Source of the DNA: Ignavibacteria bacterium
Lineage (GTDB): Bacteria > Bacteroidota > Ignavibacteria > UBA10030 > SZUA-254
Length of the DNA stretch: 30,330 nucleotides
Assembly: GCA_005877655.1 (NCBI GenBank)
Contig: VBOC01000005.1
Location: 1-30,330 of the forward strand
Direction of reading: 5' to 3'
Shown: positions 1 through 7,688 of the stretch, piece by piece
How the letters are laid out: each line of letters begins with the position of its first letter
Position numbering within the stretch: position 1 is the stretch's first letter
Notes under the pieces: generated by a model
What the model was told of the DNA's origin: nothing
The model's database searches: none
Seen by the model: only the letters and a program-made list of their open reading frames with translations
Translations under genes and position numbers: made by a program

Positions 1-63
1 CACCGGAACAACGCCGCAAACAAGAAGTCCCGTCTGATGAAGTTTGTTTCCTCCCTGAAGTAA
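1..63 (+). CDS. rpsT: 30S ribosomal protein S20, C-terminal end (partial)
   Basis: The window opens inside a reading frame that runs through 20 codons to a TAA at 61-63. The residues read HRNNAANKKSRLMKFVSSLK, which matches the basic, lysine-rich last helix of ribosomal protein S20 (usual pattern IHxNxAARKKSRL). S20 binds 16S rRNA in the 30S subunit. The 5' part lies outside the window. An intrinsic terminator follows directly, as expected for this usually monocistronic gene. The identification rests on a short tail, so it is probable rather than certain. Confidence 0.75.
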   Translation, partial: HRNNAANKKSRLMKFVSSLK

Positions 64-80
64 GAGCCGAAGCGTTTCAG

Positions 81-126
81 AAAAAGTCCCCCTCCGTTCC
101 GCACCCGGGACAAGCGGGACTTTTTT
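81..126 (+). terminator. Rho-independent terminator after rpsT
   Basis: AAAAAGTCCC (81-90) pairs perfectly over 10 bp with GGGACTTTTT (116-125), with a 25-nt loop and a T-run at 121-126. It lies 18 nt after the rpsT stop. The A-run on the left arm means it could also work in the opposite direction for the minus-strand operon that ends at 187. Confidence 0.8.
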
Positions 127-186
127 GATTACAGCCTCTCCGGTCAAACCTCTCTAGTCCATCCTGCCTGGTCTATGCTCCCCGGC

Positions 187-1050
187 CTATCCTCTCTGGG
201 GCGGTTTCACCTGTGACAGCCCCTCGAGTTCGCCGATCCGCAGGTCGATCTGCGTAACGAGCTCGGGCCTGATCTGCTTCAATAAACGATAAGTCAAAAT
301 TGCCTCTCCGTAGGCACCCTGGGTGGCATAGATTTCAGCGAGCGTCTTGCTGACAATTCTCCCTTCCTCACCCGGACGCCCTGAGCCCTTGACCACCGGA
401 GACGGGACCGTTCCAAGGATCCCGCTGGCTACGATTTCCGCACGGCGGATGGGCGGGCTTCCCGCGGTTCCTTCCACAACTGGAGTCAATCGTTCCTTCG
501 ATGCCAGCTCTTCGGGTGGAGGCGCTTCCGCCGACCTGCTCGTTTGAGTGGAATCGGAAGAGATGACAGGGGATGATCCCGCTCGGCGGGATGATCCCGC
601 ACCCCGGGATGAGGGGGGTGGAGGCTCGGAAATTTCCCGGTTGATCCGGACCGGGGCCTCGTCCGAGGCGGGAGTCACGGCAGCCGGAGCCTCGCCCGGG
701 GCAGGAATCCCGACAGCCGGGGCCTCGGCAGGAGCTTCGGCCGGGCCGGGAGTGGCGGCAGCGAGTTCTTCCCATTCCCCCTGCAATGCGAGCAGGATCG
801 GCGAGTCGGGGATCCATTCCGATGAGGTCCGCAGGATATCGAGCGCTTCCCGATACCTGCTCTCGGCGGCACGGCATTTTGCAAGGATGAGGCGTCCGGT
901 CGTATAGGCCGGGTGCTCGCGAAGCCCTGACTCACAGAGTTCCAGGGCCTCGGAGAGGCGGCCCGAGTTTAGATACTCGTTCGCGAGACGCGCGAAAAGA
1001 GGTGAATGCGAATGGCGCGAGACGCGGAGAACGATCTGTTCGAGGTTCAT
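187..1050 (-). CDS. TPR-repeat protein with Pro/Ala-rich linker
   Basis: 287 residues. The first ~95 residues hold two to three tetratricopeptide-like helical hairpins (LFARLANEYLNSGRLSEALELCESGL, then a second ending in a DILR..PDSP turn). Residues ~95-230 form a low-complexity linker rich in Ala, Pro, Glu and Ser (repeated PAEAPAEAPA-type units), likely disordered. Residues ~232-275 form a last TPR-like hairpin (TLAEIYATQGAYGEAILTYRLLKQ). No signal peptide or membrane helix is visible, so it is probably a cytoplasmic scaffold. It is the last gene of the miaB operon, 34 nt behind the glycosyltransferase gene. TPR proteins of this shape are common in Ignavibacteria/Chlorobi, but I know no specific function. 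Confidence 0.75.
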   Translation of the reverse strand: MNLEQIVLRVSRHSHSPLFARLANEYLNSGRLSEALELCESGLREHPAYTTGRLILAKCRAAESRYREALDILRTSSEWIPDSPILLALQGEWEELAAATPGPAEAPAEAPAVGIPAPGEAPAAVTPASDEAPVRINREISEPPPPSSRGAGSSRRAGSSPVISSDSTQTSRSAEAPPPEELASKERLTPVVEGTAGSPPIRRAEIVASGILGTVPSPVVKGSGRPGEEGRIVSKTLAEIYATQGAYGEAILTYRLLKQIRPELVTQIDLRIGELEGLSQVKPPQRG

Positions 1051-1084
1051 GGATGCCTGCTCAAGCGGTGAAGAGAAAGTCGCC

Positions 1085-2548
1085 TCAGGGCGCGGCCGGG
1101 GTCGGGACAGGCTCGATCACCGGTTCCTCACTCGCCGCCGCGAGTTTTCGGGCGAGCCAGGCGTGCCTGATCGACAACCAGGCGACGAGTCCGAAACCCA
1201 TCGAAAATAAGAGCTGGAACGGCACTGCGGCCAGCTCGAGGTAGTAAATCGAGGCGCACACGCCGAATAAACAGTAGAGGGCGAGCAGAAACTCGATGAC
1301 CACCGTATAATTCACTTTCATCATTGCGTATTTCTTGTCCAGCCATCGGTCTTTCTTGTCGACGACCGAGTATTTGGGAGTCCGGATGAATTCCGAAGGT
1401 CTCCTGAACAGACCTTCCAGGACCGCTTTGGTATTGTTCACCGCAAATCCCATGCTCCCGGCCATGAACAGCGGAAAGAGCAGCATTCGCTTCTGCCAGT
1501 CCTGATAGACATCCTTCTGAGAATAGAGGTAGAAGAAAAACGATCCCAGAAATGCAAACACGAATATTGCCATCATCGTGAAGTAGAGTTCGTATCCGCC
1601 CTGATGCTTTATAAAAACAAGCGGAACGTTCAGGATGCCGGCCACGAGGATGAAGGGGAAGACGATGTTGTTGCTCAGGTGGAAGGTGGCGTGGACCTTC
1701 TTTTCGAACGGCAGTCGGGATTTCCAGACCTGGGGAAGGATCTTGCGGGCCGTTTCAATGGCACATTCAGCGGGCGACGTCACATCGTTCAGAAACTTGA
1801 ATCTCCATCCCCGTAATTGCGCGCGGTAACTCAGGTCGAGGTCCTCCGTCAGCGTGTCGGCTTCCCAGTTGCCCGAGTCGAAAATACAATCCTTCCTCCA
1901 GATTCCTCCCGTCCCGTTGAAATTAATGAAGAAGCCCGCCTTATTGCGCACATTTTGTTCTATAACGAAATGCCCGTCGAGAGCCATTGCCTGCACTCTT
2001 GTTAAAAACGAGTAATCCCGGTTGAGATGCTCCCATCTTGTCTGGACGAGGCCGACCTTTTTGTCGAGGTAGAAATAGGGGAGCGTAAGCTTTAGAAAAC
2101 TCGGCTGGGGCAGAAAGTCGGCGTCGAACATCGCGATGAATTCCCCGCGCGCCGTCTTCAACCCCTCCTTCAGTGCCCCTGCCTTGTAACCCGCGCGGGA
2201 ATTGCGCCTGAGATGCTTGAGGTCGAAACCCTGGCGGATATAATAGGCGACCCGCTCGGCGACAACATCGCTTGTCTCGTCCGTTGAATCGTCGAGGATC
2301 TGAATTTCGAGCTGTTCCCTGGGGTAATCGATCCGGCAGGCGGCATCGATCAGCCGGGCCGCGACATAGTACTCATTGAAGAGCGGAAGCTGAATGGTCA
2401 CCGGAGGGAATTCCTCCAGGAGTTCCGTGCGTTCGACCTTCTTGTCGCGATGCTTCAAGTAGTAGAAGATCATCACGAATCCGCTCGATCCGAAGAGAAA
2501 GAGAATCGTCAGGGAGATAAAGTATGTGGCTATGATAATGTCCTGCAT
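1085..2548 (-). CDS. Glycosyltransferase family 2, cellulose-synthase-like, lacking the QxxRW motif
   Basis: 487 residues. An N-terminal membrane helix (~5-30) is followed by a GT-A domain with DDSTDET (86-92), KAGALK (~122), the metal-binding DAD (142-144) and the catalytic-base TED (234-236), then about four C-terminal membrane helices (from ~295). This is the layout of processive or polyprenyl-linked beta-glycosyltransferases that use NDP-sugars at the inner membrane. In relatives the text after TED runs PAE...NAFKSQQ(F/H)RWxKGAIETA; here it jumps from SPAE (258-261) to CAIETA, so about 17 residues including QxxRW are missing in frame. That motif positions the acceptor chain, so this copy may be inactive. 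Substrate unknown. It sits in the operon with the LptE-like gene, suggesting a surface polysaccharide or lipid sugar. Confidence 0.85.
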   Translation of the reverse strand: MQDIIIATYFISLTILFLFGSSGFVMIFYYLKHRDKKVERTELLEEFPPVTIQLPLFNEYYVAARLIDAACRIDYPREQLEIQILDDSTDETSDVVAERVAYYIRQGFDLKHLRRNSRAGYKAGALKEGLKTARGEFIAMFDADFLPQPSFLKLTLPYFYLDKKVGLVQTRWEHLNRDYSFLTRVQAMALDGHFVIEQNVRNKAGFFINFNGTGGIWRKDCIFDSGNWEADTLTEDLDLSYRAQLRGWRFKFLNDVTSPAECAIETARKILPQVWKSRLPFEKKVHATFHLSNNIVFPFILVAGILNVPLVFIKHQGGYELYFTMMAIFVFAFLGSFFFYLYSQKDVYQDWQKRMLLFPLFMAGSMGFAVNNTKAVLEGLFRRPSEFIRTPKYSVVDKKDRWLDKKYAMMKVNYTVVIEFLLALYCLFGVCASIYYLELAAVPFQLLFSMGFGLVAWLSIRHAWLARKLAAASEEPVIEPVPTPAAP

Positions 2549-2579
2549 AGAGGCAGCTTAGAAATGAAAATTCAGTTGA

Positions 2580-3052
2580 CTACCACCCCGAAACGGTCTC
2601 GTTCAGGATGTCTTCCGACAGCTTATCCACTGCAGCATTGATGGCGACTTGCCGCTGTGCGGGCCCGCCACTTACCTCATAATCACCCCAGTTGGAAAAT
2701 TGTTTCTCGAACACTTTTTTCTTCAGTTTGATGTCCTCAAATGAAACGGTCGTGCTGATCGTAACATGCCGTTTCGTGACCGCTTCCCCGGTTGTGACCA
2801 CGAGAGGTTGATCGGTTAACGAGGCGATCGTACCCTCGATGTACGAGTCGGCATGCGGTTTGTCCGTCACCCCGAGGCTATTGTCCTGCTTGAAGCGCTC
2901 GATCAACTTATTTGTCATCAGCTCTCTCAGGCCCGGCTCCCCCGATCCGCTCTGATCGTCGAAGAGGGAACCGATGATCCCTTGAACGAATAGAGACAGC
3001 CCGGGACGACGGAAACCGCCGCAAGGATGCAGATCATACCGGGCCGGGACAT
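2580..3052 (-). pseudogene. lptE: LptE-like LPS-assembly lipoprotein, frameshifted
   Basis: The body (about residues 35-157) matches the LptE family of FCB bacteria: LFDDQSGSGEPGLREL, a beta-strand repeat and the typical end DKLSEDILNETVSGW. LptE plugs the outer-membrane LptD channel that inserts LPS. The body frame has no sensible start. In another frame an ATG at 3052 (or 3037) encodes MSRPGMICILAAVSVVPGC, a lipoprotein signal ending in a lipobox-like VPGC, followed by LYSFKGSSVP. The two frames join near 2964-2972 at SSVP/LFDDQ, where relatives have about nine more residues ending in an IP. So a small deletion (net 3n+1 bases) removed that stretch and broke the frame. The start lies 9 nt after the stop of the sigma-54 activator gene. 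An unbroken ORF with start at 3065 exists but has no secretion signal. Confidence 0.75.
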
Positions 3053-3061
3053 GTTCCGCAC

Positions 3062-4192
3062 TCACTCCAATCCGTACTGTTTAATTTTGCGGTACAACGT
3101 TCGCTCGCTGATATTCAGGCCCTCGGCCGCCAGCCGTCTGTTTCCATTAAAGCGGTCGAGCGCCTGGATGATCATCCGCTTCTCCATCTCGTCGAGCGGT
3201 ATGAATTGCTCGCCGACAGCCTGATTATCGGTATCAACGCGCGCCTCGACAATCCCCGAGCCGCCGGGGCCGGTATGACCGTTCCGCTCCAGGATACTCT
3301 TGATGTCCATGATGTCGCTCTTCATTTCAAGAAGGGCCCTGTAGATCAATTCCCTTTCAGCCTGCTCGGACGGTTTTGGACTGTATACCGGGAGGTGCCG
3401 GCCGTCCTCGTGAAGCTCCCTTACATATTTTCTTACCTCCGCCGCGTCGATCCGCTTTCCGCGCTCGATCACGAGCATGCTTTCGACGACATTGCGCAGC
3501 TCCCGCACATTGCCGGGCCAGCGGTAGCTCTTCAAAAGGTCGATTGCCTCGGGCGTGAAACCGGCAAAAGTGATTTTATTTTTCTCGGCGACCTGCCGGG
3601 CAAACCGGTCGATGAATACAGGAATGTCGTCCCGGCGTTCCCGGAGCGGGGGGATGCCGATATTGATCGACCGGAGCCGGAAGAACAGGTCGCTGCGGAA
3701 TTCTCCCTGATTGACTTCGGCTTCGAGGTTTTTATTTGTGGCGGCGATGACCCGCACGTCGACCTTCCTCGGCGTTGCCGATCCCACGCGCATATATTCT
3801 CCGTTTTCCAGGATGCGCAGAAACTTGACCTGCGTTCCGATCGGGAGTTCGCCGATTTCGTCCAGAAAAATTGTGCCGTGATCCGCCAGTTCGAAGTAGC
3901 CCTTTCGCGTTTCACCGGCGCCGGTGAACGCGCCTTTCTCATGCCCGAAGAGCTCGCTTTCGATAATCCCTTCGGGAATCGCCCCGGCGTTTACGGAAAT
4001 CATCGGCTTCTCCGCGCGGAGGCTTGCCTGGTGGATGGCCTTGGCAATGACTTCTTTCCCGACGCCGCTCTCGCCGGTGATGAGCACCGTGAGATCGGTG
4101 GGAGCCACCTGCTGGATGATGTCGACGATTTCCCGAATTTCGATCGACTCGCCGAGGATGCCGTACTTTGCCTGAAATTGATCCCGATCCAT
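3062..4192 (-). CDS. Sigma-54-dependent transcriptional activator without receiver domain
   Basis: 376 residues from the ATG at 4192. The AAA+ domain starts almost at once: Walker A GESGVGKE (40-47), the sigma-54-contacting GAFTGA loop (87-92), Walker B TIFLDE (107-112), RWPGNVREL near 235. The C-terminus is a Fis-type helix-turn-helix (NRRLAAEGLNISERTLYRKI). It should hydrolyse ATP to open sigma-54 promoters. There is no receiver, PAS or GAF domain, so activity must be set by expression, a partner, or be constitutive. A TTG at 4210 in the same frame overlaps the upstream gene by 14 nt and is less likely than the ATG 4 nt after its stop. It is embedded between the SPOR and lptE genes. No sigma-54 promoter was recognised in the window. 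Confidence 0.9.
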   Translation of the reverse strand: MDRDQFQAKYGILGESIEIREIVDIIQQVAPTDLTVLITGESGVGKEVIAKAIHQASLRAEKPMISVNAGAIPEGIIESELFGHEKGAFTGAGETRKGYFELADHGTIFLDEIGELPIGTQVKFLRILENGEYMRVGSATPRKVDVRVIAATNKNLEAEVNQGEFRSDLFFRLRSINIGIPPLRERRDDIPVFIDRFARQVAEKNKITFAGFTPEAIDLLKSYRWPGNVRELRNVVESMLVIERGKRIDAAEVRKYVRELHEDGRHLPVYSPKPSEQAERELIYRALLEMKSDIMDIKSILERNGHTGPGGSGIVEARVDTDNQAVGEQFIPLDEMEKRMIIQALDRFNGNRRLAAEGLNISERTLYRKIKQYGLE

Positions 4193-4196
4193 GACT

Positions 4197-4982
4197 TCAA
4201 TACTTTTCAACCACGATTGAATCGATCTTATACTTTGCTTTGATCTCTTTTCCCTGGCGGGCGGCCTCTTCGGCGTTTCGAAAGTTTCCCACCCAGACTA
4301 GATGGAGGCTGCGACCGGCTCTCACTTTGTCCGTGATCTCGGAGCCGTAGCCCCGTTCCTCAAAAAACAGTTTCTGTTTTTCCGCATTCGCCATTGTGGA
4401 AAATGCGCCCACCTGAAGTGTGTACGGTTTCGGCGACTCCGGCGCGCGCGATTCAGGCGCCGTCGTTGCGAGAGTTTCGCTCATTGCCCTCTCTTTCTGG
4501 GGGAGACTGATTGCCGCCTCCTCGCGCGCAGGAAGCAGGGCCGGCGCCTTGCCGGTCACAAAAGAAGAGCCGGGATAATCCCGCTTCAACTGGGCCATTT
4601 TCTTTTCAGCCGTACGGTAGAGGCCGAGGGCCGAGTAGTACTGATAGATGCGGTAGAGCGCGTTGTCCGCGTACTCGCTCCTCGGGAAATTGTCCACGAT
4701 GCCCTGGTAAAACTTTACGGCTTCCGTGCCGTCGGAGGCGAGGCGTCCCTGCAAAAAGAGCAATCCCGCCGTGTTCGGGTACCTGGTGACGAGGTCGGGG
4801 AGCGCCCTGCGAACCTCATCTGTCTGTCCACGATCGAGCAGGGAGATATACGTCTTCACTTCATCCGTTCGCAACTGTCCGCACAGCGACAGTATGGGAA
4901 CAGTCAAGAACAGAATGAGAATGGAGAGAGATCTCGCGGGGAAGAATGATCGGCTCGCCCGGGTGTGACCCGCAGGCTTCAT
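4197..4982 (-). CDS. SPOR-domain protein with TPR-like region
   Basis: 261 residues. A hydrophobic stretch at ~17-34 (LSILILFLTVPILSLCG) is a signal peptide or anchor. Residues ~38-140 look like TPR/YbgF-type helical hairpins (YPNTAGLLFLQGRL, FPRSEYADNALYRIYQYYSALGLYRTAEKKMAQLKRDYP is the clearest pair). A linker leads to a C-terminal SPOR domain (~185-261, PYTLQVGAFSTMANAE...), which binds denuded peptidoglycan glycan strands at division sites. The protein is therefore probably exported to the periplasm. Its ATG overlaps the miaB stop in an ATGA arrangement, indicating translational coupling. The role in division or wall remodelling is inferred from the domain only. Confidence 0.85.
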   Translation of the reverse strand: MKPAGHTRASRSFFPARSLSILILFLTVPILSLCGQLRTDEVKTYISLLDRGQTDEVRRALPDLVTRYPNTAGLLFLQGRLASDGTEAVKFYQGIVDNFPRSEYADNALYRIYQYYSALGLYRTAEKKMAQLKRDYPGSSFVTGKAPALLPAREEAAISLPQKERAMSETLATTAPESRAPESPKPYTLQVGAFSTMANAEKQKLFFEERGYGSEITDKVRAGRSLHLVWVGNFRNAEEAARQGKEIKAKYKIDSIVVEKY

Positions 4983-6277
4983 GCCGCAATCTCCGCTGGA
5001 ACGTCAATTGGCGATGCTTGCGCCGGGTTCACGACTTCGCCAAAAAGCGTCGCTGCATTCGATCGCGTGATCGAAACCACGACGTACTCACCGCGGGCGA
5101 AGCGGCCACCCGGGAAGATGACGGTTTTATTTCCATCTGTCCGGCCCTGCCACTCGGATGAAGATTTCTTGCTAGGCCCCTCGACCAGCACCGCGAACCG
5201 CTCTCCCAGAAGACGCCGGTTCTTCTCTTCAGAGATCCCAGATTGAAGACGGATCAATTCATCGATCCTTCGTGCTTTGACATCGTCGGGGATCTCGTCA
5301 GACATCCGGAACGCCGGCGTGAGCTCCCTGGGGGAATACTTGAAGATGAATGCGCCGTCGTACCGAACTTTTCCGATGAGCGCAAGGGTGCGCCGGTGAT
5401 CCTCCTCGGTTTCGGTTGGAAATCCGGAAATGAAATCTGTCGACAGACAGACATCGGGAATGGCATCCCTGATCGACTCGACAAGCCGCAGGTAGTGGGA
5501 CTCGTCGTACGTCCGATTCATGAGCCGTAGGATCCGGTCGGGCCCGGACTGGACCGGCAGATGGATATAATTGCAAATATTCGAATGGCCGGCGATCGTC
5601 CGGATGAGTTTCAGCGACATGTCACACGGGTGCGATGTGGTGAACCGGACGCGGATCGACCGATCGACACCGGCAACCGATTCCAGAATGTCGGCAAAAT
5701 CGAGCGGGCCATCGACGACTCCGGAAAGAGACCGGCTCCGCTCCCGGCCCCTGGTGAGGGGCACGACGCAGAAAGAACAGAACTTGTCGCATCCCCGCAT
5801 AACCGAGATCCAGGCGCAAACGCCGTCAGTCCGGAGCGGCGTGATGTCGTCATAGGTTTCAACGCGGGAGAGTCTGACCGCTATTCCCTTCTCTCCATTC
5901 CATGCGTCCCGAAGAAGGGCGGGGGTCTTTCTGTACTCATCAGGACCGATAATCAGATCGACGGCCTTCCCGACACCCCGGGCCCGTTCGCCGAGAATCT
6001 TTGAACGGAGCCGTTTGGCCATGCAGCCGAGCAGGCCGATGACGATACCCGGTTTTTGCAATTTCAGCCGCTTGAATTCTCCCAGTCGGCCGTACACACG
6101 CTGCTCGGCGTTCTCCCGGACGCTGCACGTGTTGATGAGCAGGACGTCGGCATCCTCCATAGAATCTGACATTTCATGCCCATCCTCCTCAAGGAGCGAC
6201 TGCACAACCTCCGTGTCAGCCACGTTCATCTGGCATCCGTAGGTTTCGATGTAGATCCGTTTCTTGTGTTCTGGCAT
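4979..6277 (-). CDS. miaB: tRNA-2-methylthio-N6-dimethylallyladenosine synthase MiaB, with internal deletion
   Basis: 432 residues. MiaB adds the 2-methylthio group to i6A37 of tRNAs using two 4Fe-4S clusters and SAM. The N-terminal UPF0004 domain has Cys15 (TYGCQMN), Cys51 (NTCSVRENAE) and Cys85 (GCMAKR). The radical-SAM motif is Cys163, Cys167, Cys170 (RGCDKFCSFC). LPVQSG, STDFISGFPTET and a C-terminal TRAM domain follow. Between RGRERSRSLSGVVD (to ~189) and GPLDFADILESV, relatives carry about 25-35 more residues containing the invariant LLGQNVNSY. Here they are absent in frame. The GAT-G at the junction could be the remnant of a short direct repeat. The catalytic cysteines remain, but the barrel strand is lost, so activity is doubtful. 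First gene of the operon, with a promoter at 6301-6329. Confidence 0.9.
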   Translation of the reverse strand: MPEHKKRIYIETYGCQMNVADTEVVQSLLEEDGHEMSDSMEDADVLLINTCSVRENAEQRVYGRLGEFKRLKLQKPGIVIGLLGCMAKRLRSKILGERARGVGKAVDLIIGPDEYRKTPALLRDAWNGEKGIAVRLSRVETYDDITPLRTDGVCAWISVMRGCDKFCSFCVVPLTRGRERSRSLSGVVDGPLDFADILESVAGVDRSIRVRFTTSHPCDMSLKLIRTIAGHSNICNYIHLPVQSGPDRILRLMNRTYDESHYLRLVESIRDAIPDVCLSTDFISGFPTETEEDHRRTLALIGKVRYDGAFIFKYSPRELTPAFRMSDEIPDDVKARRIDELIRLQSGISEEKNRRLLGERFAVLVEGPSKKSSSEWQGRTDGNKTVIFPGGRFARGEYVVVSITRSNAATLFGEVVNPAQASPIDVPAEIAA

Positions 6278-6300
6278 CGGAAGATTGTGAAATCGACCCT

Positions 6301-6329
6301 AAGATACCCAATAACTGACAGAAAGTCAA
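6301..6329 (-). promoter_or_regulatory. Promoter of the miaB operon
   Basis: On the minus strand TTGACT (6329-6324), a 17-nt spacer and TATCTT (6306-6301). Transcription would start near 6294, about 17 nt before the miaB ATG. No strong Shine-Dalgarno sequence lies in that leader. Confidence 0.65.
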
Positions 6330-6695
6330 AGGGCAGATTATCTGTTAAAGGATTTTAATAGTTTAAGCCAGCATTTCGGCAACTTGCACGCAGCCCGGCT
6401 TTGACAAGAAGGCAGAGATTCTTCCTTTACCCCCTTTGGCCGCATAGGCTCCGACGATCCCCGGAGTGCTTCCACCGTGTGCCGGCCGGTGCGGCCTGCG
6501 GTGCTTGTCGCGCACAGCGGGGCGTACGGGATGTGCGGGATCGAGCCGGAATGAAGCCGCAGGGTGGCGCGGCAGGGGAACAACCGGGGCAGAACGAAGC
6601 ATCAGGTAGTCCGGGCCCAGAGTAAATCTGCTTGATTCTTGGGCAAAAAAAGGCGACTATTGTTCTCCCGATCATCAAACACACAGGATAAAGCA
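6330..6695. other. Intergenic region with no recognisable gene
   Basis: 366 bases between the divergent miaB promoter and pta. The middle (about 6430-6640) is GC-rich with several short inverted segments (for example around GTGCCGGCCGGTGC, 6479-6492). Short open frames on either strand give Arg/Pro/His-rich products without family resemblance, so I call no gene. It should hold the pta promoter, but I see only weak candidates (TATTGT near 6658 without a well-spaced -35). A structured RNA or the remnant of a decayed gene is possible; neither is supported by a recognised motif. Confidence 0.4.
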
Positions 6696-7679
6696 ATGGT
6701 GCCCGCCCTGCTACTAGAAAGCATCCGGGAACAGGCCAAAAAAAGGAAAAAAGCCGTGGTTCTTCCCGATGCACTCGATGAGCGCACTTTGCGGGCCGTC
6801 CGTATCCTCCTCGATGAAGGTCTGGCGAATCCGATTCTGATCGGCGATGAGGATCAGATCAGATCGAAAGCGAAGCAGTCATCCATCGACCTGGGTAACA
6901 CTCGCATTATCGATCCCGCGAAATCGGAGAGGTTAAGCGACTTTACGCATCTCTACTTTAACCTCAGGAAGGATAAGGGCACCGACCTCGAGCGCGCCCG
7001 CGAGACAATGCTTAATCCGCTCTTTTTCGGGGCCATGATGGTCCGGGAAGGAATGGCAAATGGGAGTGTGGCTGGCTCGCTGTCCACGACCGCTGACGTT
7101 CTCCGGGCTGCAATTCAGGTCATCGGACTCATGGATGGGGTGAGCGTCGTCTCAAGCTTTTTCCTGATCGTCTTTGGACACAAGGTCTTCTCCTTCGCCG
7201 ACTGTGCGGTCGTACCAGACCCCACCGGCGAGCAGCTTGCGGACATTGCCATTGCGACAGCGGAGAGCCATCGGAAGCTGACAGGCGAGGAACCGCGGGT
7301 GGCGATGCTCTCGTTCTCGACGAAGGGAAGTTCTTCTCACCCCTTTGTCCAGAAAATCCAAAACGCTACAGCTGTAGCCCGCAGGAAAATGCCCTCCCTT
7401 GTTATCGATGGGGATTTACAGCTGGATGCGGCTGTAGTTCCTGCCGTCGCCCGCTCAAAGGCCCCGGGCAGCCCGGTCGAGGGGAATGCCAACGTGCTGA
7501 TCTTTCCCGACCTCAATTCCGGCAATATCGGCTACAAGATGGCGGAGCGCCTGGGTGGCGCGAAGGCGATCGGTCCGATTGTTCAGGGGTTGCGGAGACC
7601 CGCCTTTGATCTCTCGCGGGGGGCCGGCGTGGAGGACATTATAAATACGGTGGCGATCAACTGTGTCCTGGCTCCCTGA
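6696..7679 (+). CDS. pta: Phosphate acetyltransferase (short form)
   Basis: 327 residues, the usual size of stand-alone phosphate acetyl/butyryltransferases (PTA_PTB family). It interconverts acetyl-CoA and acetyl phosphate, the partner step of acetate kinase in acetate formation or use. Family marks: [17 protein letters not shown] (N-terminal), [22 protein letters not shown] (central, substrate pocket; ~125-150), [10 protein letters not shown], and [17 protein letters not shown] near the C-terminus. The Asn of the usual (K)PxNDLSRG is Phe here (RPAFDLSRG). The ATG at 6696 follows an AGGA at 6685; upstream in-frame residues do not resemble the family. It ends 9 nt before the convergent anmK. 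A phosphate butyryltransferase is the less likely alternative. Acetate kinase is not in the window. Confidence 0.88.
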   Translation: MVPALLLESIREQAKKRKKAVVLPDALDERTLRAVRILLDEGLANPILIGDEDQIRSKAKQSSIDLGNTRIIDPAKSERLSDFTHLYFNLRKDKGTDLERARETMLNPLFFGAMMVREGMANGSVAGSLSTTADVLRAAIQVIGLMDGVSVVSSFFLIVFGHKVFSFADCAVVPDPTGEQLADIAIATAESHRKLTGEEPRVAMLSFSTKGSSSHPFVQKIQNATAVARRKMPSLVIDGDLQLDAAVVPAVARSKAPGSPVEGNANVLIFPDLNSGNIGYKMAERLGGAKAIGPIVQGLRRPAFDLSRGAGVEDIINTVAINCVLAP

Positions 7680-7688
7680 GGCGGCAGG

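Noticed and set aside
2580..3065. Unbroken 161-codon frame over lptE as the true gene
   Set aside because: Its first ~33 residues resemble nothing and lack an export signal, while the other frame has a clear signal peptide and lipobox-like site.
3206..4243. Long open frame on the plus strand opposite the sigma-54 activator (345 codons)
   Set aside because: It is the mirror of a well-identified gene in GC-rich DNA and has no family resemblance.
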